This document shows positions 24,138 through 30,563 of a stretch of DNA of 37,415 nucleotides, in pieces; within the stretch, counting starts at the first letter, position 1; each line of letters starts with the position of its first letter. The notes beneath the pieces are model-generated. The model was not told where the DNA came from. It was given only the letters and a program-made list of their open reading frames with translations, and did not search any database. The position numbers and the translations under genes are program-made. The stretch comes from Vulcanimicrobiota bacterium (lineage in GTDB: Bacteria; Vulcanimicrobiota; Vulcanimicrobiia; Vulcanimicrobiales; Vulcanimicrobiaceae): the NCBI GenBank assembly GCA_013043945.1, contig JABEUW010000068.1:1-37415 (forward strand), given 5' to 3'.

Positions 24138-25277
24138 CTAGCCATTCGAAAGCTTCTCGATGCTGTCGCCAAGCGAATCGACTGCGCTGCGCTGCGCGTT
24201 GGCGACGAGATGGGCGTACGTGCTCAGAGTGACGTTCGGAGTCGAGTGGCCGAGAACGCCAGCCGTCGTCCGTACATCGACGCCGTTGACAAGCAGCGTC
24301 GTCGCCGCGGTGTGCCGGAGGTCGTGAAGCCGAGTGGTGCTGATCTTCGCCTTCTCGGCCATCCGAGCGAAGGCGTTGGTGGCACTCTTGGGCGTCACGC
24401 GCTGCCCAAGCTCGTCGGCGAACACCGCACCGTCGTCGCCGTACAGGCCCCCGGCCTTGAGTCGATCGGCGGCCTGCGCGGCTCGCTGACGCCGAAGCGC
24501 GTCGATGGCATGGCGCGAGAGCGGTAGCGTTCTGGACTTCCCAGACTTCGTGCCTTTCAAGACGACGCGACCCTTGGTCTGAGAAAGTGACCGGCGGATC
24601 GTCACGGTCCCTGCGTCGAGATCAACGTCGCTCCAAGAGAGCCCGCACAGTTCCCCGCGGCGCGCTCCGAGAGTTAGCGCCAACGTCGCGAACGAACTCC
24701 ATCGGCCTTCCCGCGCGACTGCCAGAAGTCGCCGCACCTCATCGCTCGTCAGGGCCTTCGCCTCGGACGGGCTCGCGGTGGGCGGCGTGACTGCCTCGCA
24801 TACGTTGCGCCCAGCGAGTTGCATGCGTACCGCCCAGCGCATCGTCCCATTGAGCAGCGCGAACGCGTGACGCACGGTCTTCGGAGCGAGTGCCCGAGAG
24901 TCGCGGCCACCGCTTCGACTGAGGTTCGCAATCCATTCGGAGACATGGGCGGGCCGCAGTTTCGCGACGATCTTCTCGCCGAGGTGCGGCACGATGTAGA
25001 GCGCGATGATCCGACGATACTCTTCGATCGTCTTTTCTCCGCGGCCAAGCGCTTCACGATCGGAGAGATACCGGTCAGCGAGTTCCCGGATCGTCACCGT
25101 CATCGGCGCTAGGTCGATGCCTCGGTCGCGAGCCGTCAGCGCCTCGCGTTCTGCGCGTGCTGCATCCTTGCGCGTCTTGAAGGCTCCGAGCGAACGCCGA
25201 CCGCGAGAACCGTTCGTCTCGCGGTCTACGTCGATAACGACGCGCCAGTTCCCCGATGGCAGTTTGTAAATGCTCAT
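24138..25277 (-). CDS. int: Tyrosine-type site-specific integrase
   Basis: The 379-residue protein is a phage-type tyrosine recombinase. The N-terminus (about residues 1-60, IYKLPSGNWRVVIDVDRETNG) is an arm-binding domain. A SAM-like core-binding domain follows at about 65-165 (TIRELADRYLSDREALGRGEKTI). The catalytic domain contains LGARRGELCGLSW (first Arg), TRLHDLRHTAATTLL (HxxR), GHSTPNVTLSTYAHL (His and the nucleophilic Tyr). It lies right inside the left end, as is usual for tRNA-targeting elements. The start overlaps the stop of the upstream regulator (ATGA at 25274-25277), so both come from one transcript. All catalytic residues are present, so it should be active. Confidence 0.96.
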   Translation of the reverse strand: MSIYKLPSGNWRVVIDVDRETNGSRGRRSLGAFKTRKDAARAEREALTARDRGIDLAPMTVTIRELADRYLSDREALGRGEKTIEEYRRIIALYIVPHLGEKIVAKLRPAHVSEWIANLSRSGGRDSRALAPKTVRHAFALLNGTMRWAVRMQLAGRNVCEAVTPPTASPSEAKALTSDEVRRLLAVAREGRWSSFATLALTLGARRGELCGLSWSDVDLDAGTVTIRRSLSQTKGRVVLKGTKSGKSRTLPLSRHAIDALRRQRAAQAADRLKAGGLYGDDGAVFADELGQRVTPKSATNAFARMAEKAKISTTRLHDLRHTAATTLLVNGVDVRTTAGVLGHSTPNVTLSTYAHLVANAQRSAVDSLGDSIEKLSNG

Positions 25278-26140
25278 GCTTTCTTTCTCAAATGCTGATT
25301 ATGACTTATTTTTTCTCTCTCGCGGTGACCGACGGTTACGAGGGCCTGAAGGCGCTCCGTGCGAAGCTCCTGGAGACGGAGCTGAATGGTGGCAATCCGC
25401 GAGCTCCAGGCGGACGGCGCATTGAGGAACCCCCATTCGCGCATAGCGCTCAGCACGGCCGGTTCCACAGGGTTGGCGTTGCGGTAAGTCTCGGCGCCAC
25501 GAGCCATTTCCGCGATCTGTGTCAGAACCGTTTCCGCGCGCGCGCGGGCGTTTTTCAGGAGGCGCTCGTTGCGCCGCTCGAACGCCGACCGCAGTCGCTC
25601 GGGCGGGAAGCCTTTGAGCGCATCGGCGAGAACGCTCCGGGCATCGGCGCGCAATTCCTCGCCTTTATCGTCGAGGTCGAACCGGAGATTGTTCTCCCGG
25701 AGTACGGCGAGGGGTACGTACACGGCGAGTAGGGCCGCCGTTTCGGGCTGGGGAAAAACCACCGTCCCGCCTGCCCGCAGAACCGCGCGGCGGTGCGCAA
25801 CCTCGCATTCAGTCGGGATCAGAAAGACGCGCGCCGTCGTCTCCACCCAGTCGCCGAGATACCCAGCCGCATAGAGCGCGAGCGGACCGCTCGCCCACGC
25901 CACGCCGCAAGCGCGTAACGCCTCGCCAGCTTCGAACGCGAGGAACGGCGACACCGTTCGGCTTCCGTCGATCCAATTCCGCACCTGCCACGTTGCGTCG
26001 CCGCTTCGCTCGGTGTTCGCGCTGATCGCCTTCGCGAGCGCCGATGCTGGAATCGGACGCTTATCCCCGACAAGCGGATTCAAGAAGAAAGCCCAGTTCC
26101 TACGTACAGTGCTGTCTTTTGCCGTTAGGTACCGTGCCAT
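25274..26140 (-). CDS. Putative element regulator with helix-turn-helix-like segment
   Basis: The 288-residue protein belongs to no family I recognise. Residues about 15-70 (ASALAKAISANTERSGDATWQVRNWIDGSRTVSPFLAFEAGEALRAC, shown in order but abbreviated in function) resemble a Cro/CI-type helix-turn-helix in which WQVRNWIDGSR is the recognition region. The middle has FLIPTECEVAHRRAVLR, and the C-terminal half is Arg/Glu-rich and probably helical. The ATG at 26140 follows GAAGG and fits better than upstream starts, which lie in the AT-rich promoter region. It is translationally coupled to integrase and faces the excisionase operon across a region with a GTCGAC repeat. A repressor controlling excision is the likely role but is inferred from position. 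Confidence 0.55.
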   Translation of the reverse strand: MARYLTAKDSTVRRNWAFFLNPLVGDKRPIPASALAKAISANTERSGDATWQVRNWIDGSRTVSPFLAFEAGEALRACGVAWASGPLALYAAGYLGDWVETTARVFLIPTECEVAHRRAVLRAGGTVVFPQPETAALLAVYVPLAVLRENNLRFDLDDKGEELRADARSVLADALKGFPPERLRSAFERRNERLLKNARARAETVLTQIAEMARGAETYRNANPVEPAVLSAMREWGFLNAPSAWSSRIATIQLRLQELRTERLQALVTVGHREREKISHNQHLRKKA

Positions 26141-26146
26141 ATACCT

Positions 26147-26175
26147 TCTATACCATACAATATCATATATAGCAA
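26147..26175 (-). promoter_or_regulatory. Candidate promoter of the regulator-integrase operon
   Basis: On the minus strand TTGCTA (26170-26175) and TATAGA (26147-26152) are 17 bases apart. The -10 box lies only a few bases from the ribosome-binding site of the regulator gene, so transcripts from it would have almost no leader. A nearby alternative within this very AT-rich stretch is possible. Confidence 0.35.
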
Positions 26176-26181
26176 GACCCG

Positions 26182-26223
26182 GTCGACTTTCCGTCGACAT
26201 CGTCAATTTAATGGCGTTATACT
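26182..26223 (+). promoter_or_regulatory. Candidate promoter and operator of the excisionase operon
   Basis: A TCGACA -35 box (26194-26199) and a TATACT -10 box (26218-26223) are 18 bases apart, placing the start about 50 bases before the excisionase ATG. GTCGAC occurs at 26182-26187 and 26193-26198, 11 bases apart, and the second copy overlaps the -35 box. A protein bound to the pair would block the promoter, as in a phage-type switch. Confidence 0.5.
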
Positions 26224-26279
26224 TCGAAACACGGTCATGCAAGGCCGTTGCACTTTACGTCTATATGAAAGGATATAAT

Positions 26280-26483
26280 ATGGCATCGTTACAGGAACCC
26301 GGCACGACGCAGCGCCGGCTTACGTGCTCGATCAGTGAGGCGGGGGCGCTCCTCGGGATCGGCCGGGCTTCAGCCTATGAGGCCGCGCGCACCGGACAAA
26401 TTCCAACCGTCACACTTGGTCGAAGAAAAGTCGTTCCGCGTGCCGCGCTGGAGCGGCTTTTGAGCGGCGAAACGCGTCCGTGA
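26280..26483 (+). CDS. Excisionase-like small helix-turn-helix protein
   Basis: The 67-residue protein has the AlpA/excisionase-type winged helix. It runs CSISEAGALLGIGRASAYEAARTGQIPTVTLGRRKVVPRAALERLL, in which the SISEAGALLGIGRASAYE part is the helix-turn-helix and RRKVVPRAALE the wing. Such proteins bend the attachment DNA and direct integrase toward excision, or activate element genes. The ATG at 26280 follows AAAGGA with about seven bases spacing. It is the first gene of the rightward operon and its end overlaps the next start (GTGA at 26480-26483). Confidence 0.8.
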   Translation: MASLQEPGTTQRRLTCSISEAGALLGIGRASAYEAARTGQIPTVTLGRRKVVPRAALERLLSGETRP

Positions 26484-26788
26484 ATACCGATAGCACGTAC
26501 GACAACCGCCGCGCAATCGCCAACCATTTCGTTCGTTCGTTGCGCGACCCCAACGCGCTCGCGCAACGTCGCGAGGAAGCGCAACGATTCCTTGACGAGT
26601 CCGAGTTCGAGGCGCTCAAGGAGGACGCGCGATTCCGCTGCGCGTGCGCCGCTGTCGTGCGAATGATAGCACGGACGTCGAAGTTGGAACCGACCGAGCT
26701 CGCAGGGTATTTGCGCATGGGCCTCTTTCCACGAACGCGCGCTCGAATCTATCGCCTGGCGAAGCGGATCGCGCAGGTGGCAGCATGA
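26480..26788 (+). CDS. Small helical protein of the element, function unknown
   Basis: The 102-residue product is charged and probably all helical, with NRRAIANHFVRSLRDPNALAQRREEAQRFLDES in the first half and a basic C-terminus (MGLFPRTRARIYRLAKRIAQ). No family is recognised. Its GTG start overlaps the excisionase stop and its stop overlaps the ATG of the DUF3987 gene (ATGA at 26785-26788), so it is clearly part of the operon. The basic tail would suit nucleic-acid binding, perhaps as a partner of the replication gene, but that is a guess. Confidence 0.65.
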   Translation: MNTDSTYDNRRAIANHFVRSLRDPNALAQRREEAQRFLDESEFEALKEDARFRCACAAVVRMIARTSKLEPTELAGYLRMGLFPRTRARIYRLAKRIAQVAA

Positions 26789-28425
26789 CGACATTCGCAT
26801 TTAATGATCGCGACCGGCAGTTGCTCGACGGAGCTACCGCAGACTTTCGCGCGCGAGGCGGCCATCGTTTGCCGCGCAGCGAAGCGCACTACGAATCTTC
26901 AATCGCGCCTTGGCCTGAATTGATACGCGATGTCGATCCGGAATTGTTGCCTCTGCCGATGCCGCCAGAACTGATCCCGGAACCGCTGTGTCGCCGCGTC
27001 GTAGATATTTGCGAGCGCACCTGCGTGCCGGTTGAAATGGTCGCGGCGCCGATGATTGTTGCGGTCGCTGCCATCGTCGGCCGCACGGTCGGTATCCGGC
27101 CCAAGCGGTGCGATGATTGGCTTGTCGTCCCGAACTTGTGGGGCGCAGTGGTGGCGCGCCCGGGATTCTTGAAAACGCCTGTAATCGCCGAGGCTTTGAA
27201 ACCGTTGGCGCGCCTCGCACAACGCGCGCGCGAGCAGTTCGAACATGATCGCGAGGCTGGCGATTGTCGATCCGCTATCGTGAAACTAGAAGTCGAAGTT
27301 CTTGAGTCGCAATTAAAGACTGCGCTGAAAAAATCTGGCGACGATTCGACGATTGCGGTACTGCGCGAACAACTCGCGGCGAAGCGGATTGAGGTCGAGG
27401 CGCAACCGACAGAACGACGCTTTATCACCCACGACGCGACGGTCGAAAAGTTGGGCGAGCTTTTGAAAGAAAACCCCCGCGGTTTGCTCCAATCACGTGA
27501 TGAGTTCGTCGGCTGGCTGCGCCTAATGGATCGCCCCGGACACGAGGGGGATCGCGCATTTTATCTTGAGGCGTGGAATGGAACGGGTTCGTATACGTTC
27601 GATCGCATCGGTCGCGGCACGGTACACATTCCAGCGCTCACGCTCAGCGCATTCGGTGGCATGACGCCAGGGGCGCTGCGCGCCTACATCGCCGAGGCTT
27701 TGACGCAAGGGCGCGGTGCGGACGGCCTCTTGCAACGGCTACAGGTCGTCGTCTGGCCCGGCGCGATGCCGAATTGGAAGAAAGTTGACCGTGCGCCCGA
27801 TGCTGCGGCGCGTGATCGCGTCTTTTCGATCTTCGAACGCCTTGACGCGCTCTCCCCGGCGTTCGTCGGCGCCGCGTGCGACGACGACGCTGAAATTCCT
27901 TACCTTCGGTTCTCGCCAGAAGGGCAAGTGCTGTTTGATGCGTGGCACGCGGACCTTGAGCTACGCCTACGCGGCGACGACCTCGGCGACCGGCCCGCGT
28001 TCGAATCGCATTTGGCGAAGTATCGCTCGCTCATGCCGAGCCTGGCTCTGTTGTTCCACCTCGTCGAGGTCGTTGACGGCGGCAAGCCGGAAGCCGGCGT
28101 TTCGTTGGGCGCGGCTCGCCTGGCGGCGACTTGGTGTGACTATCTCGAAAAACACGCGGAGCGCGTCTACGCTTCGGAGACTCCGCGTTCGGCGGCCAGC
28201 TCGCTGGCCCGGCACATCGAGCGAGGGGACGTGCACGACGGCGACGACGTGCGCACCCTCTATCGGCACGGCTGGTCGCGTCTTGATACGGCCGAGCGCG
28301 TTACGGAGGCCGCTCATATCCTGGGAACGCTCGGCTGGCTCCGGCTCGTCGAAGCCCCCAGCGCGGGCGGTCGCCCCGCCTCCCCGAGGATCGAACTGCG
28401 CCCCGACTTTGGGGTCGAGCAATGA
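26785..28425 (+). CDS. DUF3987 (YfjI-like) primase/helicase-type replication protein
   Basis: The 546-residue protein resembles DUF3987/YfjI proteins, found in phages, satellites and islands beside replication genes. The start segment PWPELIRDVDPELLPLPMPPEL and LWGAVVARPGFLKTPVIAEALKPL at 118-141 carry a degenerate Walker A (ARPGFLKT, residues 124-131; the usual second Gly is Leu). A coiled segment follows (about 155-210), then FITHDATVEKLGELLKENPRGLLQSRDEFVGWL and LSAFGGMTPGALRAYI, as in family members. No N-terminal primase domain is visible. Expected role is DNA unwinding or initiation during element replication. It is coupled to genes on both sides by ATGA overlaps. The family call is fairly strong, the biochemical role less so. 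Confidence 0.8.
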   Translation: MTTFAFNDRDRQLLDGATADFRARGGHRLPRSEAHYESSIAPWPELIRDVDPELLPLPMPPELIPEPLCRRVVDICERTCVPVEMVAAPMIVAVAAIVGRTVGIRPKRCDDWLVVPNLWGAVVARPGFLKTPVIAEALKPLARLAQRAREQFEHDREAGDCRSAIVKLEVEVLESQLKTALKKSGDDSTIAVLREQLAAKRIEVEAQPTERRFITHDATVEKLGELLKENPRGLLQSRDEFVGWLRLMDRPGHEGDRAFYLEAWNGTGSYTFDRIGRGTVHIPALTLSAFGGMTPGALRAYIAEALTQGRGADGLLQRLQVVVWPGAMPNWKKVDRAPDAAARDRVFSIFERLDALSPAFVGAACDDDAEIPYLRFSPEGQVLFDAWHADLELRLRGDDLGDRPAFESHLAKYRSLMPSLALLFHLVEVVDGGKPEAGVSLGAARLAATWCDYLEKHAERVYASETPRSAASSLARHIERGDVHDGDDVRTLYRHGWSRLDTAERVTEAAHILGTLGWLRLVEAPSAGGRPASPRIELRPDFGVEQ

Positions 28426-28775
28426 GCGCCCCCTTCACTTCGCGATGGATGATTTTTCCAGCGCCCCCTAAGGTAGCGGCTGACGAAACTGCCAGAAGTC
28501 CCCAGACCTCCCCTTCTGTCAGTTCTGGCAGCCCCGACCATAGGGGTGAAAAGAAAAATTCGCGGGCGGAGTCCGGCGCGTCGGCCGAGCAACTGGCCGT
28601 CGCCCCGATGACCGCCGACCCTGTAATCGTTGCGGCGCGACACTTGCGCGAATGCCGGTGGGCAGCCGAATTGCCCGTCTGCGCCTTCCTCATCGGGTAC
28701 GCGGGCGAGGACTGCAGGCGCTGCGGAGCGTCGTGGCTGGAGCACTACCCAAGCGGGTTCGTGCGGCCAGCGTGA
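28422..28775 (+). CDS. Small protein with a C-terminal cysteine cluster, function unknown
   Basis: The 117-residue product has a low-complexity Ser/Pro-rich N-terminal half and an ordered C-terminal half with ARHLRECRWAAELPVCAFL and AGEDCRRCGASWLEHY. Its CxxC and two other cysteines could bind zinc. The reading frame contains a cluster of TTCTG(T/G)CAG repeats (28489-28531), which encode parts of the Ser-rich stretch and may have a DNA-level role. It overlaps the DUF3987 gene by ATGA and the next short frame by GTGA. No family is recognised. Confidence 0.6.
   Translation: MSAPFTSRWMIFPAPPKVAADETARSPQTSPSVSSGSPDHRGEKKNSRAESGASAEQLAVAPMTADPVIVAARHLRECRWAAELPVCAFLIGYAGEDCRRCGASWLEHYPSGFVRPA
28489..28531. 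repeat. Iteron-like 9-bp repeats
   Basis: TTCTGTCAG (28514-28522) and TTCTGGCAG (28523-28531) are adjacent direct copies. An inverted copy, CTGCCAGAA, lies at 28489-28497. The cluster directly follows the replication gene. Such repeats commonly bind a replication initiator or regulator, but here they are within a coding frame. Confidence 0.5.
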
Positions 28776-28903
28776 AGGGCGCCGCCTGTCTCTGCAATAG
28801 GCCCGCTGCGGGGCTCCGCGCTCGCGCAGGCTTCACGATCCGCCAAATGCATCCGGCGGGCGCGCCGTCCGGCCAAGCGCCCGATCCGCCGGGCGGCAAA
28901 TAG
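28772..28903 (+). CDS. Possible tiny protein of the element operon
   Basis: A 43-residue frame begins with a GTG that overlaps the previous stop (GTGA at 28772-28775) and ends with a TAG that shares its G with the next GTG (TAGTG). The product starts VKGAACLCNRPAAGLR and ends in a Pro/Gly-rich tail. The perfect coupling to both neighbours is the main support; composition is not convincing for a folded protein, and the frame may just bridge the gap. Confidence 0.35.
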   Translation: MKGAACLCNRPAAGLRARAGFTIRQMHPAGAPSGQAPDPPGGK

Positions 28904-29193
28904 TGGGCGAAATGTCGTCTAGGCGCAAAGGGAACGGCCCAGGTCTGGGTGGCCCAGCCAAGGGCGCGGGATTGTGGGGGCCAGCGAACGGCATGGGCTG
29001 GGGTGGCGAGAGCCGCGCCAGCGGCAAGGGCAGAGGGCGCCCCATGACCGGCGACGAGCGAGCCGATCTGCGTCGAGAGATGCTCGCGCTCTACGTTACG
29101 ATCGCCCGCGATCCCGGGCAGCCCACCTTGATCCGCATGCAGGCCGCACGCCATCTCATCGAGCGGCTCGACAACCCATTCGACCTGTTCTAG
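28903..29193 (+). CDS. TerS-like small phage protein
   Basis: The 96-residue product has a Gly-rich basic N-terminus (RRKGNGPGLGGPAKGAGLWGP) followed by a helical C-terminus, DERADLRREMLALYVTIARDPGQPTLIRMQAARHLIERLDNPFD. This combination, GGPAKGA-type leader plus a helix of the form AARHLIERLDNP, resembles small phage proteins annotated as terminase small-subunit-like or DNA-binding. The full helix-turn-helix of TerS is not evident, so packaging function is a guess. Start is GTG at 28903 or the ATG three codons later. It would be a natural tool for a satellite to redirect packaging of a helper phage. No large terminase is present. Confidence 0.5.
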   Translation: MGEMSSRRKGNGPGLGGPAKGAGLWGPANGMGWGGESRASGKGRGRPMTGDERADLRREMLALYVTIARDPGQPTLIRMQAARHLIERLDNPFDLF

Positions 29194-29385
29194 GGTCCGC
29201 GACCCGGTATTTCTTTGCCGCCCCAACGCGCGCCCGTGCGCGCGCGGGGGTTTCGAAACCGCGCTCGCCAAGCCCCCAGAGCGCGAGCGTTAAAGCCTGC
29301 GGGTGACGCACTTGCGAAGGGAGCCGGGCGCCTCTTTGGCGCCCCCCCCGGATGGCGCGCGGAGCGCCGGGAAGGGTCGCCGAAG
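29194..29385. other. Gap between TerS-like and immunity genes
   Basis: These 192 bases hold the first copy of a 20-bp direct repeat (29238-29257) and a GGGCGCC/GGCGCCC hairpin (29326-29344) with no following T-run. No supported gene is seen, although an open frame runs through it in front of the immunity gene. Confidence 0.5.
29238..29257 (+). repeat. 20-bp direct repeat, copy 1
   Basis: An exact 20-base repeat starting GCGCGCGCGGGGG and ending TTTCGAA occurs here and at 30266-30285. Similarity continues weakly for about 12 bases beyond. It ends in a TTCGAA palindrome. Function unknown. Confidence 0.7.
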
Positions 29386-29571
29386 GTGGGTACGTTCCTG
29401 TTTCTCGTACTAATTGGGATTGCGCTCTATTTCGTACCGTCGCTCATCGCGGTTACGAGGGCCAAGCGCAACACGCTTGCGATCTTCGCCCTCAATCTTT
29501 TTCTCGGTTGGACCCTCGTCGGCTGGGTCGTTTCCTTGGTATGGGCGTTGGCGGTTGACCACACTTTCTAA
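29386..29571 (+). CDS. Superinfection-immunity family membrane protein
   Basis: The 61-residue protein has two membrane helices and the family pattern IALYFVPSLIAVTRAKRNTL then FALNLFLGWTLVGWVVSLVWAL. The NLFLGWTLVGW block is the hallmark of the phage T4 Imm-like superinfection-immunity family. Imm-like proteins sit in the inner membrane and hinder DNA entry of related phages. I chose the GTG at 29386, nine bases after AAGGG, because the frame further upstream is an Arg-rich, unconserved extension. Its presence in a small integrated element suggests the element protects its host, or its helper's niche, from other phages. Some family members are chromosomal and have no proven role. Confidence 0.75.
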   Translation: MGTFLFLVLIGIALYFVPSLIAVTRAKRNTLAIFALNLFLGWTLVGWVVSLVWALAVDHTF

Positions 29572-29597
29572 TCTAAGCTTGCATGAAGGACAACAAA

Positions 29598-30140
29598 ATG
29601 AACCGCTTCATCGGCGCCTCAGCAGCTATAGCGCTTCTATTGGTCGTTTGCGTTACTTCGATTGCATGGTTTCTTGGAAGATCATCCTCGGCCGATGTCA
29701 TCGCTGCAAAAGAAGTTCGAGCCTGCATGACGATGCACCACCTTCGTATGGCGAAGCAGACTGTCAGCCGGCCGCAGTCAAGCGAACTCGTCTTTGCGTC
29801 GTGTACATGGCCGCCGCGTGCGTGGGCGGGGCAGGACGGATATTCGGAGATTATTGTCACAACCTTCGACGGGCCGGGCCGAAGCGAGGTTTCAGACGCT
29901 GACGAGGCGGATTACATTCGTGCGCCGTGCCAGCGGGTAGAGTTGACGTACGATTTCGGGTCGCAGGGGGTATATAAGTTTCTGCACCCCTTCGTGGCTA
30001 CGGTCGGAACGGTGACGTCGGAAGACCATCCCGGGCAGCAATGGCATGGAGCGAAGCTTACTCAATACCCGGGCCGAAATGAAATCGTCTATCTTCGCAA
30101 CGACGACGAAGGACTCGTCAGCGCGACCTGCCGAGCGTAA
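29598..30140 (+). CDS. Signal-anchored or secreted protein, function unknown
   Basis: The 180-residue product begins with MNRFIGASAAIALLLVVCVTSIAWF, a membrane anchor or signal peptide, so most of it lies outside the cytoplasm. The mature part has four cysteines (VRACMTM, FASCTWPP, RAPCQRVE, SATCRA) that could form two disulfides. It reads like a small periplasmic beta-rich domain. The ATG at 29598 follows AAGGA at the right distance; the ATG at 29583 is upstream of that ribosome-binding site. A terminator-like hairpin starts three bases after the stop. No family is recognised; by position it is cargo of the element. Confidence 0.65.
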   Translation: MNRFIGASAAIALLLVVCVTSIAWFLGRSSSADVIAAKEVRACMTMHHLRMAKQTVSRPQSSELVFASCTWPPRAWAGQDGYSEIIVTTFDGPGRSEVSDADEADYIRAPCQRVELTYDFGSQGVYKFLHPFVATVGTVTSEDHPGQQWHGAKLTQYPGRNEIVYLRNDDEGLVSATCRA

Positions 30141-30142
30141 AA

Positions 30143-30161
30143 AGCGGTCGTCCCGACCGCT
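30143..30161 (+). terminator. Hairpin after the signal-anchored gene
   Basis: AGCGGTCG and CGACCGCT form an 8-bp stem around TCC, preceded by AAAA from the stop codon. The T-run is missing on the downstream side (GCGTTGG follows), so termination may be weak. Confidence 0.45.
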
Positions 30162-30230
30162 GCGTTGGGATGCAGCCCCCACCGTGCGCGACGTGCTGGA
30201 TGCTGCTCGGCGACGGCGGCCCGCAGCGCG

Positions 30231-30563
30231 ATGAATGACTTCCCGGAGTTTTCGGGACGGTTAACGCGCGCGCGGGGGTTTCGAATACGCTTGGCCAACG
30301 ATTACAAAATGAAAGGCGCGATCGTGCGAGGGGTCTCGGTTCTATTCGTTGAGCGCGGGCTCGAACCGCTCGCGGAAGCGTGCGAAGGCGTCGCTGCGCC
30401 GGCAAGAGCCTCTCGTGCTGGAACGACCTGCGTCATGATCCGCGCTGGACGAGAAGTAATCGACAGCGCTATGATCGACGACGCGCTCGCGAGGTTCACG
30501 AACCCGCGCGACACCGGAGATTCACCGCCCAACACAGGCGCGATTTTACGGCTGGCCGCGTAA
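30231..30563 (+). CDS. Hypothetical protein coupled to the head-morphogenesis-like gene
   Basis: The 110-residue product (MNDFPEFSGRLTRARGF at the start, DDALARFTNPRDTGDSPPN near the end) has no recognised family. Its middle, AIVRGVSVLFVERGLEPLAEACEG, may be a hydrophobic strand-helix unit. The stop shares bases with the next ATG (TAATG at 30561-30565), which supports it being a real, coupled gene. No good ribosome-binding site precedes the ATG. The second copy of the 20-bp repeat lies within it and encodes the RARGF part. Confidence 0.5.
   Translation: MNDFPEFSGRLTRARGFRIRLANDYKMKGAIVRGVSVLFVERGLEPLAEACEGVAAPARASRAGTTCVMIRAGREVIDSAMIDDALARFTNPRDTGDSPPNTGAILRLAA
30266..30285 (+). repeat. 20-bp direct repeat, copy 2
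   Basis: Exact second copy of the repeat at 29238-29257, 1,028 bases away. It is in a coding frame here but in a gap there, so a DNA-level role is possible. Confidence 0.7.

Noticed and set aside
26274..26279. TATAAT directly before the excisionase ATG as its promoter
   Set aside because: It lies between the ribosome-binding site and the start codon, so transcription from it could not include them; the TATACT box at 26218 is better placed.
26644..26784. Longer start for the DUF3987 gene
   Set aside because: The upstream extension overlaps the preceding gene in another frame and has no family-like residues, while the ATG at 26785 makes a clean ATGA junction.
29215..29385. Longer start for the superinfection-immunity protein
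   Set aside because: The extra 57 residues are Arg/Ala-rich and unlike the family; the GTG at 29386 has a suitable AAGGG upstream.
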